Counted from the first letter of the stretch, positions 32,927-45,500 are shown. The stretch is DNA of 64,000 bases from Cryptomeria japonica (GCF_030272615.1 NC_081414.1:234955233-235019232); one strand, 5' to 3'. Made by a program: numbers and translations. Notes: a model not told the origin generated them from the sequence alone.

Positions 32927-35900
32927 CTACAATGCGTCTATGATTGCCTCATGCTCTTCTACTGAAAGTGTCCACAATACCTTATGAGCAGGTCTACCTT
33001 TGTATCTTTTTAATTTGATGTTTGTTCCCACCACCAAATGAGAATAGTGTATAATCTTCTTTTCTAATTTGTAGTCTTCATAAGCTGGTAAGCCATTCCT
33101 TCTTGCTAAGTATTTGCATAGCCATGTGCCAACTACCACAATAGACCCAACTGGATAATGAAAACAATCATCATCTACTTGATCACATAACAACTTTTTC
33201 GTAGGTTCTACATATCTAGCTAGCCAATACTCAACCTGCTCATCATTATCCTCAGCTGCAACAACAACATACACATGTCCTAGAAAATAAATTTAAGTAC
33301 ATCTAGAAATAAAACCTGTTAGAATTTATAATTCAAATACAATCATAAATTATATGACAATACATAAAAATATATAATTTAAAGTTATAAACAAGAAATT
33401 GAATTAAATTACCAGGTTGTATGAGGTCTTAAACACGGTCATAATTTTCTGATGCAAATGCATGATCTGGGTCTTCATTTCTTCTAACATCTTGATATTG
33501 TGTCTTACTAGGTGTTAAGGATTTTTGTTGTCATTATTCGACCCATTTCGTATTCTCGCATTCTTCCCATTCACCTGTAACACAAAATTGACAAAAATAT
33601 GCAAGCTCTCTAGTCCATATAGTCCAAGTGTTAGAATTGGAACTCTTAAATGAATGCCATCTAGTTAACCAATTGATTGTATCACAATCATATCTTGGAA
33701 GGATATTCTCCTCTTTAACTAGCCAGAAGAAATGCCAAATTGTAGAGTTATGATTTGATCCTGTGGATAAAGTTGCAATACACCAATCCACAATTGCACT
33801 TGCATTTTTTAATTTAGCCTTTTCCTCAAATTTGAGTTGCTCTCTGCAAAGGGCTCTCTTAACACATGCACCAACACCATCATGTTCTCCTTTCGCATGT
33901 CCAACCTCAAAAAAACTCCACACGTGTTCGATATTAGTTTGCTTATGAATCCTACTCAACCCATAAAACATTCTAGCATTCTTGAATTGCCCTGTGCAAT
34001 TATTTGACCATATTAGATGTTGTGTCATCTGAATTTCTCTCTCCCTCAAATTCTCAAAAAAGGTCTTGAAGCAATATTGGACAAACTCAGATGAGTGTAA
34101 TTTGTTATCACTCATATAGAAATGGTACTCTCTAAAAATTTTATGATCCTCTTCTGTACTATTTGGTGCATGCCTATAGACAATATGGACAAAAATCGAT
34201 ACTTGCACTGAATTGTAGTATTGTGATTGGACCTCATATTGTGGTGTGAGTGTGTAGTTCTCTGCAAATTCAATGATCGAAAGTATGCTACCAATAGGAA
34301 ATGTATCCTTACATATTCGAAACTGGTCATCGAGCCATCTAGCATTTTGAGAGTGTTTAATATATTTAGGTACGATCTTACTCTTAAATTCATTCATAAA
34401 TGCATGAACACTAACTTTTTCAGTGATTAGATCGCACCATCTTCCAACCTTTCCATCCTTCAGTGGATACTCAATAGTTTTAAATCTTTTAACATCAACT
34501 AACTATTGTCCAAAATCAATTGAAAGATTTTCATGCAAACATTCATCCAACAATGCAAGATTGCCACATATATCACATACACCGGAAACACATGCATCGA
34601 AAATAAAATTTTGTTCATTTGGTGGGTTGCAAAACAAACTTGATATAAACTCCTTTATAGTTTCAGGTGGTATATTTATACCACATTCTTGCAACATTTC
34701 ATTACTATGCATGGTAACACGTATATATCGAAATACATCATAATGGTAGCGAAATTGAACATGAGTTTTGCAACAACATGTGACTCTTTCCTTGTTAATT
34801 CGAACATACCAAGGTTTACACTTTTCAAAAGACCTTTGACAAATGCTAATAGTCAACACCTTATCATCCAATTTTTTTTTGTACAATTCAGTTTGAGTCA
34901 TGTCCAATAGGTGTTTTGGATGTGGATCATGAATTTTTGACCCAACTCTTAATTTAAGAACATCTCTAGCATTAGGTGATACTCTTGTATTATCGTGCCA
35001 GAATTTTTCGATCAAAGTTTTGACTTCACCAGTAAGTTTCATATCAGACCTTGGTAATCTACCACTAAAAGTCCACAAATTGTTTGCCAGATTACTTTCA
35101 AAGTTAACTCTTCTTTTTATAGCTCTTGACAAAGTTTTACGATTAATATTAAGATATCCACTTATGTTACTCATCATTCTTTTATCAGAAGTTGTTTGGC
35201 TTACTAAAGTTGTTGTTATTGCCCGTCGTGCCGCATTTTTATCTTTAGAATGACTTTTCTTTCCGATTGTATCAAAGGCGCTACCAACAGTTGATACAAA
35301 AATTTTTAAAGACTCGTCCTTCTTCTTGGTTTTGACATAAAAGCCTAACTTCTTCATCACTTTTCGCATTTTAGTCATTTTAATTAGTTGTACCATTAAT
35401 TGACATTGAAACCCAAATTTCTTATTATAAATTTTTTTTATAAACAATCTATTTGCATGTGTCCTAATTTGTCTCCATGAAACCAAGCCAGGAAGATTGT
35501 CTAGTACATCACTTTTAATTTCAAAATTTTCATTCGTTTGATTATCATTCAAACACGTTTCATTTTCAATTGGTGTTTCCATGTCTACATCCACATTATT
35601 GGTTTCAGTTGTAAGTGGATTTTCAATTTCATTTGGAGTTTTAATTTTGGTTTCAATTTCAGTTTCAAGTTGAGATCTAGTTTCAATTGGGGTTTCAATT
35701 TGGATTTCAGTTTCAGTTTCAACTTGAGTTCTAATTTCATTTGAGATTTGATTTTCAATTGTCATTTGATTTAATAAGTAATCTACTTCTACTAAATCAC
35801 CAATTTATTCATGAGAAAAAACATAGGACTGTGAAGACATACCTGTATCCAATAATGGATTAGAAGATGCAACTGAATTAAATGGTTCTATTATGTTTCC

Positions 35901-36083
35901 TTCGTCATCATTTATGGTCTCGTCGATGTTCTCCTCTTCTGAAACAATTGTGGAACTTGAAGCTCCTTGTCTCACTCTTTCTCTTCTCTCTCGTTGACGT
36001 ATTGCCTCATTCTCCCTATTTGTTGCAATCTCCTCAGCTGTTAGAACCTTCCTTTGCATCTTCCTGCGTTGATTTGATCCCAT
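32927..36083 (-). pseudogene. Putative DDE-type transposase, two exons, 1,008 codons, five stops
   Basis: Exon 1 (36083-33413) starts at MGSNQRRKMQRK and stays in one frame for 2.67 kb with only five stops (about 35806, 34502, 33533, 33530 and 33431). Donor GT at 33412-33411 and acceptor AG at 33281-33280 bound a 133-bp phase-1 intron. Exon 2 (33279-32927) ends IIDAL. Order of parts: basic N terminus, Glu/Thr-rich spacer, helix-turn-helix-like NINRKTLSRAIKRRV, Cys/His cluster (VTCCCKTHVQFRYHYD then CVSGVCDICG), core with IWSNNCTGQFKNARMFYGL and FFEVGHAKGEHDGVGACVKR, and a C-terminal domain. The core motifs recall uncharacterised transposase-like proteins common in animals. That link is from memory and needs a search. 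Confidence 0.65.
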
Positions 36084-36313
36084 GGTTGCACCAAATTTTG
36101 AATTCAAATCTATCTCCTTACCAAATCGATAATAAGAAAAGAAAAGAGAATGATTAATCAAAACATTCTCTTTGCAGATCGTACCTGTCAGGCAATGATT
36201 GAAAAATCATTCAATCATTGGGATTTGTGCTTGTGGGCCAGATTTTGGCCCAACGGATCTTTTCAGAAATAGGGGCCCATTATTTAATGAAACGAGTGCC
36301 CGTTTTAGAATCA

Positions 36314-36339
36314 GGTGCCTGTTTCTAAAAACAGGCACC
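36314..36339. repeat. Perfect 11-bp stem, 4-nt loop
   Basis: GGTGCCTGTTT, loop CTAA, then AAACAGGCACC. It lies 230 bp upstream of the transposase start, with a second smaller inverted repeat (GGGCCA...TGGCCC) near 36237. This could be subterminal structure of the DNA transposon or a promoter feature. Confidence 0.85.
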
Positions 36340-37346
36340 CATTTTTTAAAATTAGGGGTGGGAAACAACCCTTAGCCTTGTTTTTTGCTTCGGGATAGGC
36401 TTGGTCCCACCAATCCTATGCTTGGACATCCAAAAAAATGGCTAAGGTAAAACGGCATTAGATTTCTACCTTGGCCTAATTTTTTGAGGGCCTTCCTGAT
36501 TGAATTTTTTGACAAAACGAAAACCCATTAGAGCTCTTAGCATCTTGATTTAAAAAATGTAAATTTCATAGTGATAAGATCATTTTTACTATTTTTTATA
36601 TTATTTATTAATCAAAAGTGGTACCTAAACCTAAAATACCAAGGTTCAGTAAAACTTTAATAACTTTTTTATTTTTAGGTTTTAGAAAAATAAATTATAT
36701 GACATCAATATACATACAGTTATTTTGAATATTAAAACAAAAATGAAAAATATGAAATTTTCATCAAATTATGGTGGTCGTACACCCGATATTTAAAAAA
36801 TATACTTTATTGTCAGTTAAAAATTAATAAAAAAATATATATTCAATAAAAAAATAAGCAAAAATATTCTCATCAATATTTGGTGTCTTAGGTATCGTTT
36901 CCCAAAAGGATTTGCAAAAATTCATTTATTTGCATTAAAAAAAGGGTGGTCGTACACATGTGTGGTATGGTCATGAAACAAGCATTTTGAAAAACCGGTT
37001 TTTAAACATGCCTACTAAAAAGCAATTTCTACCATGTGGGTATTTAAATAAATTACATATTTAAAAAGTAGACTCCGAGCACTACATTTTCTACTACTAA
37101 AGTTTTCTGAGATTCAATCTCTAAGTGCATCAAATTTTGACATCAATCAATGGAAAATTTGAAAAACAAAGAAAACACTTCCACTTTTTGGCCAAAAGTG
37201 GGACTCAACTTTTTGCATCCACCCATGTTCATTTTAGACTTGTCACTTCAAAACTGGTTCATTTATCTCTTTTAAAACTATGTTTATTTATGCAGATTTT
37301 CTTTATTCTTGTAAAGACATTTGAATTAGAAAACTAGCATACATAT
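36340..37346. other. AT-rich non-coding stretch
   Basis: I see no gene, LTR edge or tandem repeat. The outer end of the DNA-transposon candidate should lie in or before this region, but I found no terminal inverted repeat by eye. Confidence 0.5.
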
Positions 37347-38120
37347 TGTAGACACCTAAAATTATCATGTCTAATTAAATAAATATTTTATTTATTTAAT
37401 CATTTTATCCCGATTTTTCTATTAATTAAATAAATCTTTATTTATTTAATTAATTCATTTATCCTCTTCTAGTCTTATTTCTCATTTAAATAAATACATT
37501 TATTTATTTAAATTATCTTTTTCCTAAATTAAATAAATATCTTATTTATTTAATTGATCCCACTTCTTCTATTAATTAAATAAATATTTATTTATTTAAT
37601 TAATTCATTGGCCTTTTCTACCTATGACACATGTCATTCATCTTTTAATTCCTACACTACCTACCCCTTTCATTATTTTATTATTTTCTTTACCTACACT
37701 CTAATCATAGCCGACCTCCTTTTACACCTCTCAATCTTATCCCTCCATTTCATATTGTGTCTTCTATATAAGGAGATGCTTCCTTCATTATTAAACCCTA
37801 ACTACCTAGCTAATGAATCAAGCTAACTACTACTTGGCATATGAGATCCTACTTGCAACCACATTTTGTTCTTTGTTGAGCTCTTGTGCACACAAAATCT
37901 GAGAGCAAATATATCAAGCAAGATCAATGGAGATAGGAAGAATGGAGATTCAAACCCTATTGGACATATGATGGTATAGTCTTTGTGATTTCATTTGATT
38001 TGCATTGTATTAGGTAATCTTCATATGTTATGGTGGACCTTTGTTGTTGTTAGGCTAGGGTTTTGTGGTTAAATTCATTTAGTCTTTCAACATTGTTGTT
38101 ATCCATTTTCACCGTAGACA
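37347..38120 (+). repeat. 5' LTR of the Tat-like element (774 bp)
   Basis: It begins TGTAGACACCTAAAATT and ends CACCGTAGACA, three bases before the PBS. The 5' third is a set of ATTAAATAAATA-type repeats. The outer five bases are CATAT; no matching target duplication was found at the right end. Confidence 0.85.
37765..37771 (+). promoter_or_regulatory. TATA box in the 5' LTR
   Basis: TATATAA in a CTTC...GGAG context, about 355 bp before the LTR end, well placed to start the U3/R transcript. Confidence 0.6.
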
Positions 38121-38123
38121 TTT

Positions 38124-38141
38124 TGGCACGCTCGATGGGAC
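38124..38141 (+). other. Primer-binding site
   Basis: TGGCACGCTCGATGGGAC, similar to the TGGC-starting PBS of plant Tat/Athila elements rather than the initiator tRNA-Met type. The exact tRNA is not determined. Confidence 0.65.
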
Positions 38142-38229
38142 TCTTATCCCTTTTGCATTTAACATCTTTGTTGCAGATATTGTATTTTGAAGTTGCAGAT
38201 CTGACATTTTTCGATGGCATTTTGGTATT

Positions 38230-38490
38230 TTCACGTCTATGTACTTTCAGATCGCGTTTCTGGTTTTCTGTCGCGTTTGCGACATCTTGGATCGCGTCTA
38301 CATCCTTGATAGTATTTTATTTTTGCGGATTTTAAAAACCGCGTCTGTGTTCCTTAGTCGCGTCTGTGGTGTTTTTAGACGCGTCTGTGTCCAGAAGTTG
38401 CGCCTACGTTCTGAAACCGTTTCTATGTTTCACAGAAGCGCATCTGCGTCAGAGAGCCGCGTCTGGGGTAACCGCGTCTGTGTGCATTGA
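38230..38490 (+). repeat. Leader repeat cluster 1, CGCGTCTGTG motif
   Basis: At least five good copies of CGCGTCTGTG-like words and several variants (GCGCATCTGCG, GCGCCTACG) in 260 bp. CpG-rich in an AT-rich leader. Confidence 0.85.
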
Positions 38491-39700
38491 TTTCATTTTT
38501 GGAGTTTTATTGATTCGGTTTTTAGTCATTCGATTTTATTTTTTTAGATCTGGATTATTTTGAGCTAACATTTGCAAATCTAGCTAACAAAATTGGTGCA
38601 GCTTGTATTGAAAGCAAAATCATTTTGTTGAAGGCCCCTATTTTCACAAAGTCTTTTGGATCTAAAATTTATCTAACTTGTGTGCTTGCAGGAAGGGGTG
38701 ATCATTTGAAACAATCCAAACTACTAATAAATCTTTGTTGCAGGTCCTTGGCAAGGGTTTTTGGGTTTTTATTGTGTGCCTTGTTTTTCATAGATTAGCA
38801 AACACTTCAATTGGTGCACTAAAATTGAACCATTGTCTTTTGTGTCTTGAGCAATAGGCTCTTTTTGTTTAAATCTTTAGAGGGTCTGTCTTCCCGTGTG
38901 GTCATTAGGACTACTAGTGAGAAGAGAACGACCCAAGTGGTAGCAAAAGAAAAGCCATCTTCTTCCAAACCACTGTAAATAACTGTATTCATGGTGAAAA
39001 CTATGGATAACGTGTGCTGATTAGTTCATACCGACACTATGTCTCCCCATAAACATGTTTGATCAAATTTATTTGATCAGTTGTAGGGCGTAACCCCTAC
39101 CGACTGGGAGCCTTCTGTATTTACAGAGCTGAAAGTGCCGCATGTATGGCCACATGAGCGGATGCCCTTACTAGTACCTTTTTATTTTAGAAGCCAAAAT
39201 CCTTCTAGTTGTTGGGGCAGGAGGTCGGACCTCTCGTAGCGGTCCACACACATACGGTTCTTAGTAGAGATACAAAGTTCACCACGGGGATTTTTCATGG
39301 AGACTGATGCTTGGCTGACCCGAGAAGTGAGTTTCGAGGGTGGAGCCAGTGAGGTCAAGCATCTAAGTATCCGCTCTGAATAGCATAGCCTTAGGGGTAA
39401 AACCCCATGTGGGATCAACAACTATTGTCTTGGCCAGCCATAAGAATTGTGCTTGACTTATTTTAAACATTCAAACATTCAAGACCAAACAATAAAACCT
39501 TGTGTCTTTTGTGTCTTCAAGTGTATGCAAAATAATTTTACATCAAACAACACACTTTTCTTTGAGTCATTTTGTCTAGACACTTGCAAACATTGAGTCC
39601 TCATCAACACTGTGTCCTCTTATCACGAAAAATAGTCAAACATTCAGATTTGGTCACAAAATAACTTCACAGATTGGAAAAAATTGCACAAATTTTGCAG
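38491..39700 (+). other. Leader, middle part
   Basis: No convincing ORF. 39060-39420 has the short inverted words and GGGGTAAAACCCC-type stems seen in structured RNA leaders. This region belongs to the genomic RNA and may hold packaging signals. Confidence 0.45.
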
Positions 39701-39895
39701 AAATGCATCTGTGTCTGATATAACCGCGTCTGTGTTGTATAGCCGCGTTTTTGAAGGGCAGCAACGCGTCTGTGTTCTCAGTATCAACATTGCATTTACA
39801 AAGTCTCAAAATCATGGTTGGGTTAAGCAGAACCACGTCTGTGTCAGGAAATCACGTCTGTGTAGTATACAGGCACGTCTGTGTCTAGAATTGAA
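39701..39895 (+). repeat. Leader repeat cluster 2, CGCGTCTGTGT motif
   Basis: About six copies (CCGCGTCTGTGTTG, AACGCGTCTGTGTT, ACCACGTCTGTGTC and others) in 190 bp. Some have CACG for CGCG, as expected from methyl-CpG decay. Confidence 0.85.
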
Positions 39896-40376
39896 AAACT
39901 TTTACAGTCCAGCAAACAAACACAGTCAATTTTAGAATTCTTGAGCTTCCTAGGTTATTTCTCTAGGATTTCATCTAGCATTCAACCTGTCTTTGGGTCT
40001 CACATAGTCCATCATTGCTTTACATCTTGCATTACATTCACATTTGTCTAAACTTGAGTCAAAAGGTCACTTGCTTGTCCTCATCACACTTTGTTAACAC
40101 ATTACATACAACAACATTTTGCTAAGTGGTCCCTCATCAAGGTCTATCACCTTTGGGTCTCATTTGGTCTTACTTAGAATCAAGGTCAACTTACCTCATC
40201 AAGAGAAACTATCCTCTCTTTGGAAGCCACACCTACTCTACTACATACATACTTGGTCTCACATTTTGGACATTGCAAGTACACTTTAGATTCATTTACA
40301 TTCCATCCAACTCTTGGTCTTCCATACTCTTTTCCATTTTCATCTAGTCTCACACATCTTGGTTAAGACCTAGTTC

Positions 40377-42467
40377 ATGGTTGAAACCCGTTCCCAAAAA
40401 TCTAGGAGAGAAGCTAAAGAGGCTCAAGAGTCCGTAAACATGAGTGCTTATGAGTATGACAATGATGTCTTTTTCAATTCTGATCATACTACATTACCTG
40501 ACATGGATGCCTATAGAAACATTCCAAATGTTGAGAACATGGACACTACAAACAACAATGATACACACAATGACAATATGGACAACATTTCAGTACATTC
40601 AGCAGAAGTGGAAGACACCGTTATGGATCCTGATTTCAATCGATTGGTTGAGGAAATAATGAGGAGAGATAGACAATATTTTCTACAAGTGATGGCACAA
40701 AGTGGAGCCAAGATCCCTCATGATTTTGACATGTCTCAAATAATGGAAAATTGACCTTTGCAACAAACTCACTCCAACATGGATCAAAGGAGGCCTAATA
40801 GTGGAGGCAATAGAGGACCACATATGGTGCCTAAATCACCATCATCTTTGTTTCAAAAACCAGAGGTCCCATACACACATGGCCAAGCATATGATACTCA
40901 CCTTTGCAGACCATTATGGAAGTCTTATGCAGAAAAATATGCTCAATCACATACCAATGCTAAGGATCAACAACCAAAGCAATTGGATATTCAAAGGCAT
41001 GCTCAAAATTTGGACACAATGAAACCTTGTGTCAAATTTGGGGACAACACACTAGAACAAACTCATGACATGCTTGTCGAGTGTGGTATACATGGACAAA
41101 GCAGATATTCCATTCCTCACCATGACTCTATACCAAGTGGTCCATATACGCAGCATCATTATAGACCTCCTCCATATGAACATGTGTATGATCAATATCA
41201 TCCATATATGCAGCATGCTCCTCCTCCAATTGGTGCCTCAAGCATGGGGTATGGTCCAAGGAGTCGATCTCCACCTAAGAACAATTTGGAGCAACAAATC
41301 AGGGACTTACAAAAGAAAATGGAGGACATAAATACACCGAAGCCAATTTACACAATGAGAGACATATGTCCTTATCCATTTGACAAGAGCATTCCAATGC
41401 CTCCATTTCCTACACACTTTGTGACGCCTAAGTTTTATAAATATAGAGGAAAAGGGGATCCTAAGGCACACATAAGACAATTTTTTACAGCTTGCATTGA
41501 AGTGGCAGCAGAAGAGACATATTTGATGAGATTATTCCCACAAAGCTTAGGTGATCAAGCTATGGAATGGTTCTCCCAACTTCCACCTGGAATTAAGTCA
41601 TGGGGTGACTTAGCAGAGGCATTTATCCAACATTTCTCATACAACATAGAGACAGACATATCAGCCACTACTTTGTGCAACACCAAGCAAAAGGATGGAG
41701 AATCTTTTGCATCATTTTTACAAAGATGGAGGAACCTAGCTAGCAGATGATCTTGTGAAATCCCACAAAAAAAAATGGTAGAAATGTTCACCCAAAATGT
41801 TAGCAAAGACATTGGTTATGACTTGAGAAAAGCTTGTTTGTCCACCTTCAAGGACGTCATTGAAAAAGGCTTAGCGACAGAAAAAGTTTTAATTGTATTT
41901 TCTGGATCAAGCTCTACAAACAATCAGGTGAATACTCAAACAACTTCAAAATCACGAAGGAAGTATACCCCATTGGGAGAACCACTTGAGTCAGTTTTCA
42001 AGAAGATAGTGTCAAACAAAATAATAACAATTCTAGATTTGCCTCCATATGAGCCAAAGGTTAAACTGAATTGGTGGAATGATGATGAGTATTGTGAATT
42101 CCATAAGAGCAAAGGTCATAAAACAAGAAATTGTCATCGACTGAAGAACATCATACAAGATCTTATTGATAAAGGTGACATTGAGATCGAGGGACACTCA
42201 TCCAATCAGGAACATGAGATGTTTAAAGAACCTTTCCCAAAACATGACAAGGGAAAAGCTAAAGCCACAGATGATCAAACCAACTATACCAGAGCATCTT
42301 ATAACTATGATTCAACTATCAATCACATTTCGATGGACAATCATGTCTCTACCATTATCATCAAGGAAAAACCGTCTGAGAATCCTACCCAAAGACCTAA
42401 GATTGTCCTAAAAGGCATTGGATCTTCTTTCGAACCTATCTCTGAATGCAATGTTACAACTCGTTGA
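40377..42467 (+). pseudogene. Gag of the Tat-like element
   Basis: The start is ATG 40377 (MVETRSQKSRREAKEA). One frame runs to 42467 with stops only at about 40752, 41748 and 42465. Capsid motifs at 41390-41745: VTPKFYKYRGKGDPKAHIRQF, QAMEWFSQLPPGIKSWGDLA and ESFASFLQRWRNLA. This pattern is typical of Tat/Athila gag. A C-H-H-C knuckle follows at about 42092 (CEFHKSKGHKTRNC). Upstream is an Asp/Asn-rich N terminus and a Tyr/His/Pro-rich stretch (PPPYEHVYDQYHPYMQH). Confidence 0.88.
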
Positions 42468-43289
42468 GGAAAATTGACTTTGCAAGGTGCTCCGACTAAA
42501 AACATTGCTTCCTTTTCAACCAAACCTGAGTATGACCTTGTAGAACAGTTAGGGAAAACACCCACGCTTATTTCCATCCTTGAGCTCTTGTGCATATCTC
42601 CCGCACATAAAGCAATTCTTGACAAAATATTGAGAGAAACTTCCGTCCCCACTGATCTAAACGTGGACGAGTTTCAAGCCCTGGTGGGATACCTTTCCAT
42701 TCCACACTCCCTTACATTCACAGAAGTCGATGACGCCTTCGTAAGTCAGCCACATAATGCACCATTACACATTGAAGCCTTCATACACAAACATCGAATC
42801 AAACGAGTCCTGATAGATGGAGGAGCAGGTCTAAACATTTGTACATTGAGCACTATTAAACAATTGGGATATTCCGACAAGGCTGTAAATTCTACAAACA
42901 AAATCACTATAAAAGCGTATGATGATGAAGAGCATTCATCCAAAGGCACAGTCACCTTACCTCTCAGAGTTGGGCCAGTTACAAAGGATGTGGTTTGTCA
43001 AGTACTTGATCTTGATCTCACATACAACATATTGCTAGGACGTCCTTGGATTCATGAAATAAGGGCAGTCCCGTCTACATATCACCAATGCATTAAGTTT
43101 CCTCACAATGGAGTTGAAATAACAGTTAATGGTGATCCTAATCCATTCATATATTGCAATAACTTGAGACCAAAAACTGAGACCATCATTCCCAGTAATC
43201 GCGAAGCTATTCCTTCTTCTGCGTACATTGATCTTGAGTCATTAAAACCTTCGACATCAAAACAAGGTGAACTTAAGGGCAAATTCTAG
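42468..43289 (+). pseudogene. Aspartic protease of the Tat-like element
   Basis: In the same frame as gag. The catalytic strand is RVLIDGGAGLNICT, a D-G-G form common in this lineage, and the second conserved strand is LDLTYNILLGRPWIHE. The domain ends with KFPHNGVEITVNGDPNPF. It would cleave the gag-pol polyprotein. TGA at 42465 and TAG at 43287 flank it, so it is open for about 270 codons but isolated. Confidence 0.88.
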
Positions 43290-44632
43290 GACAAAGGCAT
43301 GGGTGAATACACTTTGAATTAGACCATGTACTTACAACAAGTCATGAATTCACCAAAAGAATATGGACGACCACATCCTACTAAGCGGGTATCTATCATT
43401 ACACTTGAATGGGACCCTACTACCTTTCAAAAATGGGGTGAACTGGAAGAGGAGGACTTATACAAAATGCTTTACAAAGATCTTGAAAATGATACTCAAG
43501 ATCACATCAGTATACCATGTGAAAAGTATGGCAAAGGGTTCAAGATTCTACAAAAAATTGGGTATGATGGCAAAAGTCCTCTTGGGTTAAGAAAGGAAGG
43601 CATCATTGAACCTTTACAACTTGAATTGACATTCAAAAAGGAACGCTCCAAAGGACTTGGTTTCATGACTTCCAAGGTTCACACTCAAAAGACAGAAGAA
43701 GCATTACAAATCAAAGCTGCCAAAATTCAACAAGAAAATCGCTATTCCACAGATTCCAATGAATGGGAATGGGGTTCAGACAAATCCTCTAGTGATTATG
43801 AGCTCACCGAGATATTCAGAGAACCAAGTGAACCAACAAAAGAAGAGGAATTTAATAGGAAATTCAAAGTTGGTCAAGAAACAACTCCAGAGGAACCCAT
43901 ACAGTCTTTGTCTCTAAGTTCTAGGTCAAAATCACATAGAATGAGAACACCTGTCCCAGAATGCGCTACTAGTGATGATAATTTGGATTCATTCACGATC
44001 GAGATTGATGAGGAAAGTGTCAATGATGACCTCGATAACTACCTCGACATACCCGAATATAACTGCATCTTCACTCTTAGCCCCGCTAACTTCGAAGACA
44101 TTAAAGGCCTTCCCCTTGTCCACCACCAACTTATTGACTGGGATCCTGAAAGACCTGCACAGTTTGACACATTCCAAAATGATTAAGCTCCTGGGGACCA
44201 TAAAGCGGGATACACTATAGAACTCAATAGCGTGGCATATTTTGGTGAGGGTGTCGAACCTTCCAGCCGCAAAAATATAAAAATAAAAACAAATCAAGGG
44301 TCTTATGGTGAAAACCACACTGTGGCGCTGTCTAACCCCAAAAAAGTAAAAAGAAAGGATGTATCTGAGGGCGAAAACCTCTCTGAGGCACCCAAAGATG
44401 GAAGGCTCGACATTCTCCCAGCATCATATGAGGAAAAGTCATCCATGTTGGTAGAGGAGACTATCAAAACAAACATTGGTACAGAAGAAGTTCCACACAA
44501 CATATTCTTGGCTCAATCTTTGCAAGAGTCAAAAAGGTCAAAATTTATAAGTTTCTTCACGGAACAACAAATCAACTTTTCATGGTCATACACTGATATG
44601 CCTGGATTGGATCCAGATTTGGTAATGCACAT
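43290..44632 (+). pseudogene. Protease-RT linker with a G-patch-like motif
   Basis: Same frame as protease. At about 43525-43680 the sequence reads KGFKILQKIGYDGKSPLGL, then KEGIIEPLQLEL and KGLGF. The spaced Gly and aromatic residues match a G-patch, a nucleic-acid-binding motif also found after retroviral proteases. An acidic, Ser-rich stretch follows. Stops at 44184 and a one-base loss near 44630 separate it from RT. Confidence 0.7.
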
Positions 44633-45500
44633 TTGACAGTTAAACCGGGGGCAAAACCAGTGAAACAGAAATTAAGAAAGATGCATCTACAAGTGGCATT
44701 ACTAGTCAAAGCAGAACTTGAGAAATTATTGGATGTCAAATTCATACGCCCAATTGATTATCCTGAATGGATCTCCAACTTAGTGTCGTCAGTAAACCAG
44801 ATCATAGCATCAGAATATGTACAGATTTCAGAGACATCAACAAAGCTTGTCCTAAGGATGATTTCCCGTTACCAAATATTGACTTGATTGTAGATCTCAC
44901 AGCAGGTCATGCGATGTTATCCTTGATGGATGGATTCTCTGGTTACAATCAAATAAAAATTGCATCCGAAGACTAGCACAAAACAACATTCACTTGTCCT
45001 TGGGGAACTTTCTGTTGGAATGTCATGCCCTTTGGGCTAAAAAATGCGGGCGCTACATATCAAAGAGCCACGACTACTATCTTTCATGATCTCATGCACG
45101 TAACTATGGAAGATTATGTTGACGACCTCTTGGGTAAATCACTCGACAGAGAATCACATTTGGACATACTTTCAATCATCTTTGATCGGCTGGAAAAATA
45201 TAAAGTAAGATTAAACCCCAAGAAATGTGTCTTTGGAGTAACCTCCGAGAAGCTCCTGGGATTCATTGTATCAAAAAGAGGAATTGAAGCCGATCCAGCA
45301 AAAGTTAAGGCTATCCTAGAGATGCAGCCACCAAGAAATATCAGTCAACTTTGATCTTTGCAAGGGAGACTCCAGTCCATACGAAGATTCATAGCACAAC
45401 TTGCAGATAAATCTAATCCTTTTCAGCACCTGCTACATAAAAACATAAAATTCAAATAGGATGATAACTGTCAACAGGCTTTCCAGATACTCAAAGATTA
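44633..45500 (+). pseudogene. Reverse transcriptase of the Tat-like element
   Basis: Motifs: KPGAKPVKQKLRKMHLQ, IRICTDFRDINKACPKDDFPLP, MLSLMDGFSGYNQIKI, MPFGLKNAGATYQRA and the catalytic MEDYVDDLLGKS (YVDD intact). Then KCVFGVTSEKLLGFIVSKRGIE. One frameshift lies near 44800, with stops at 44974 and 45352. The NKACPKDDFPLP form is typical of Tat RT. Confidence 0.92.
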
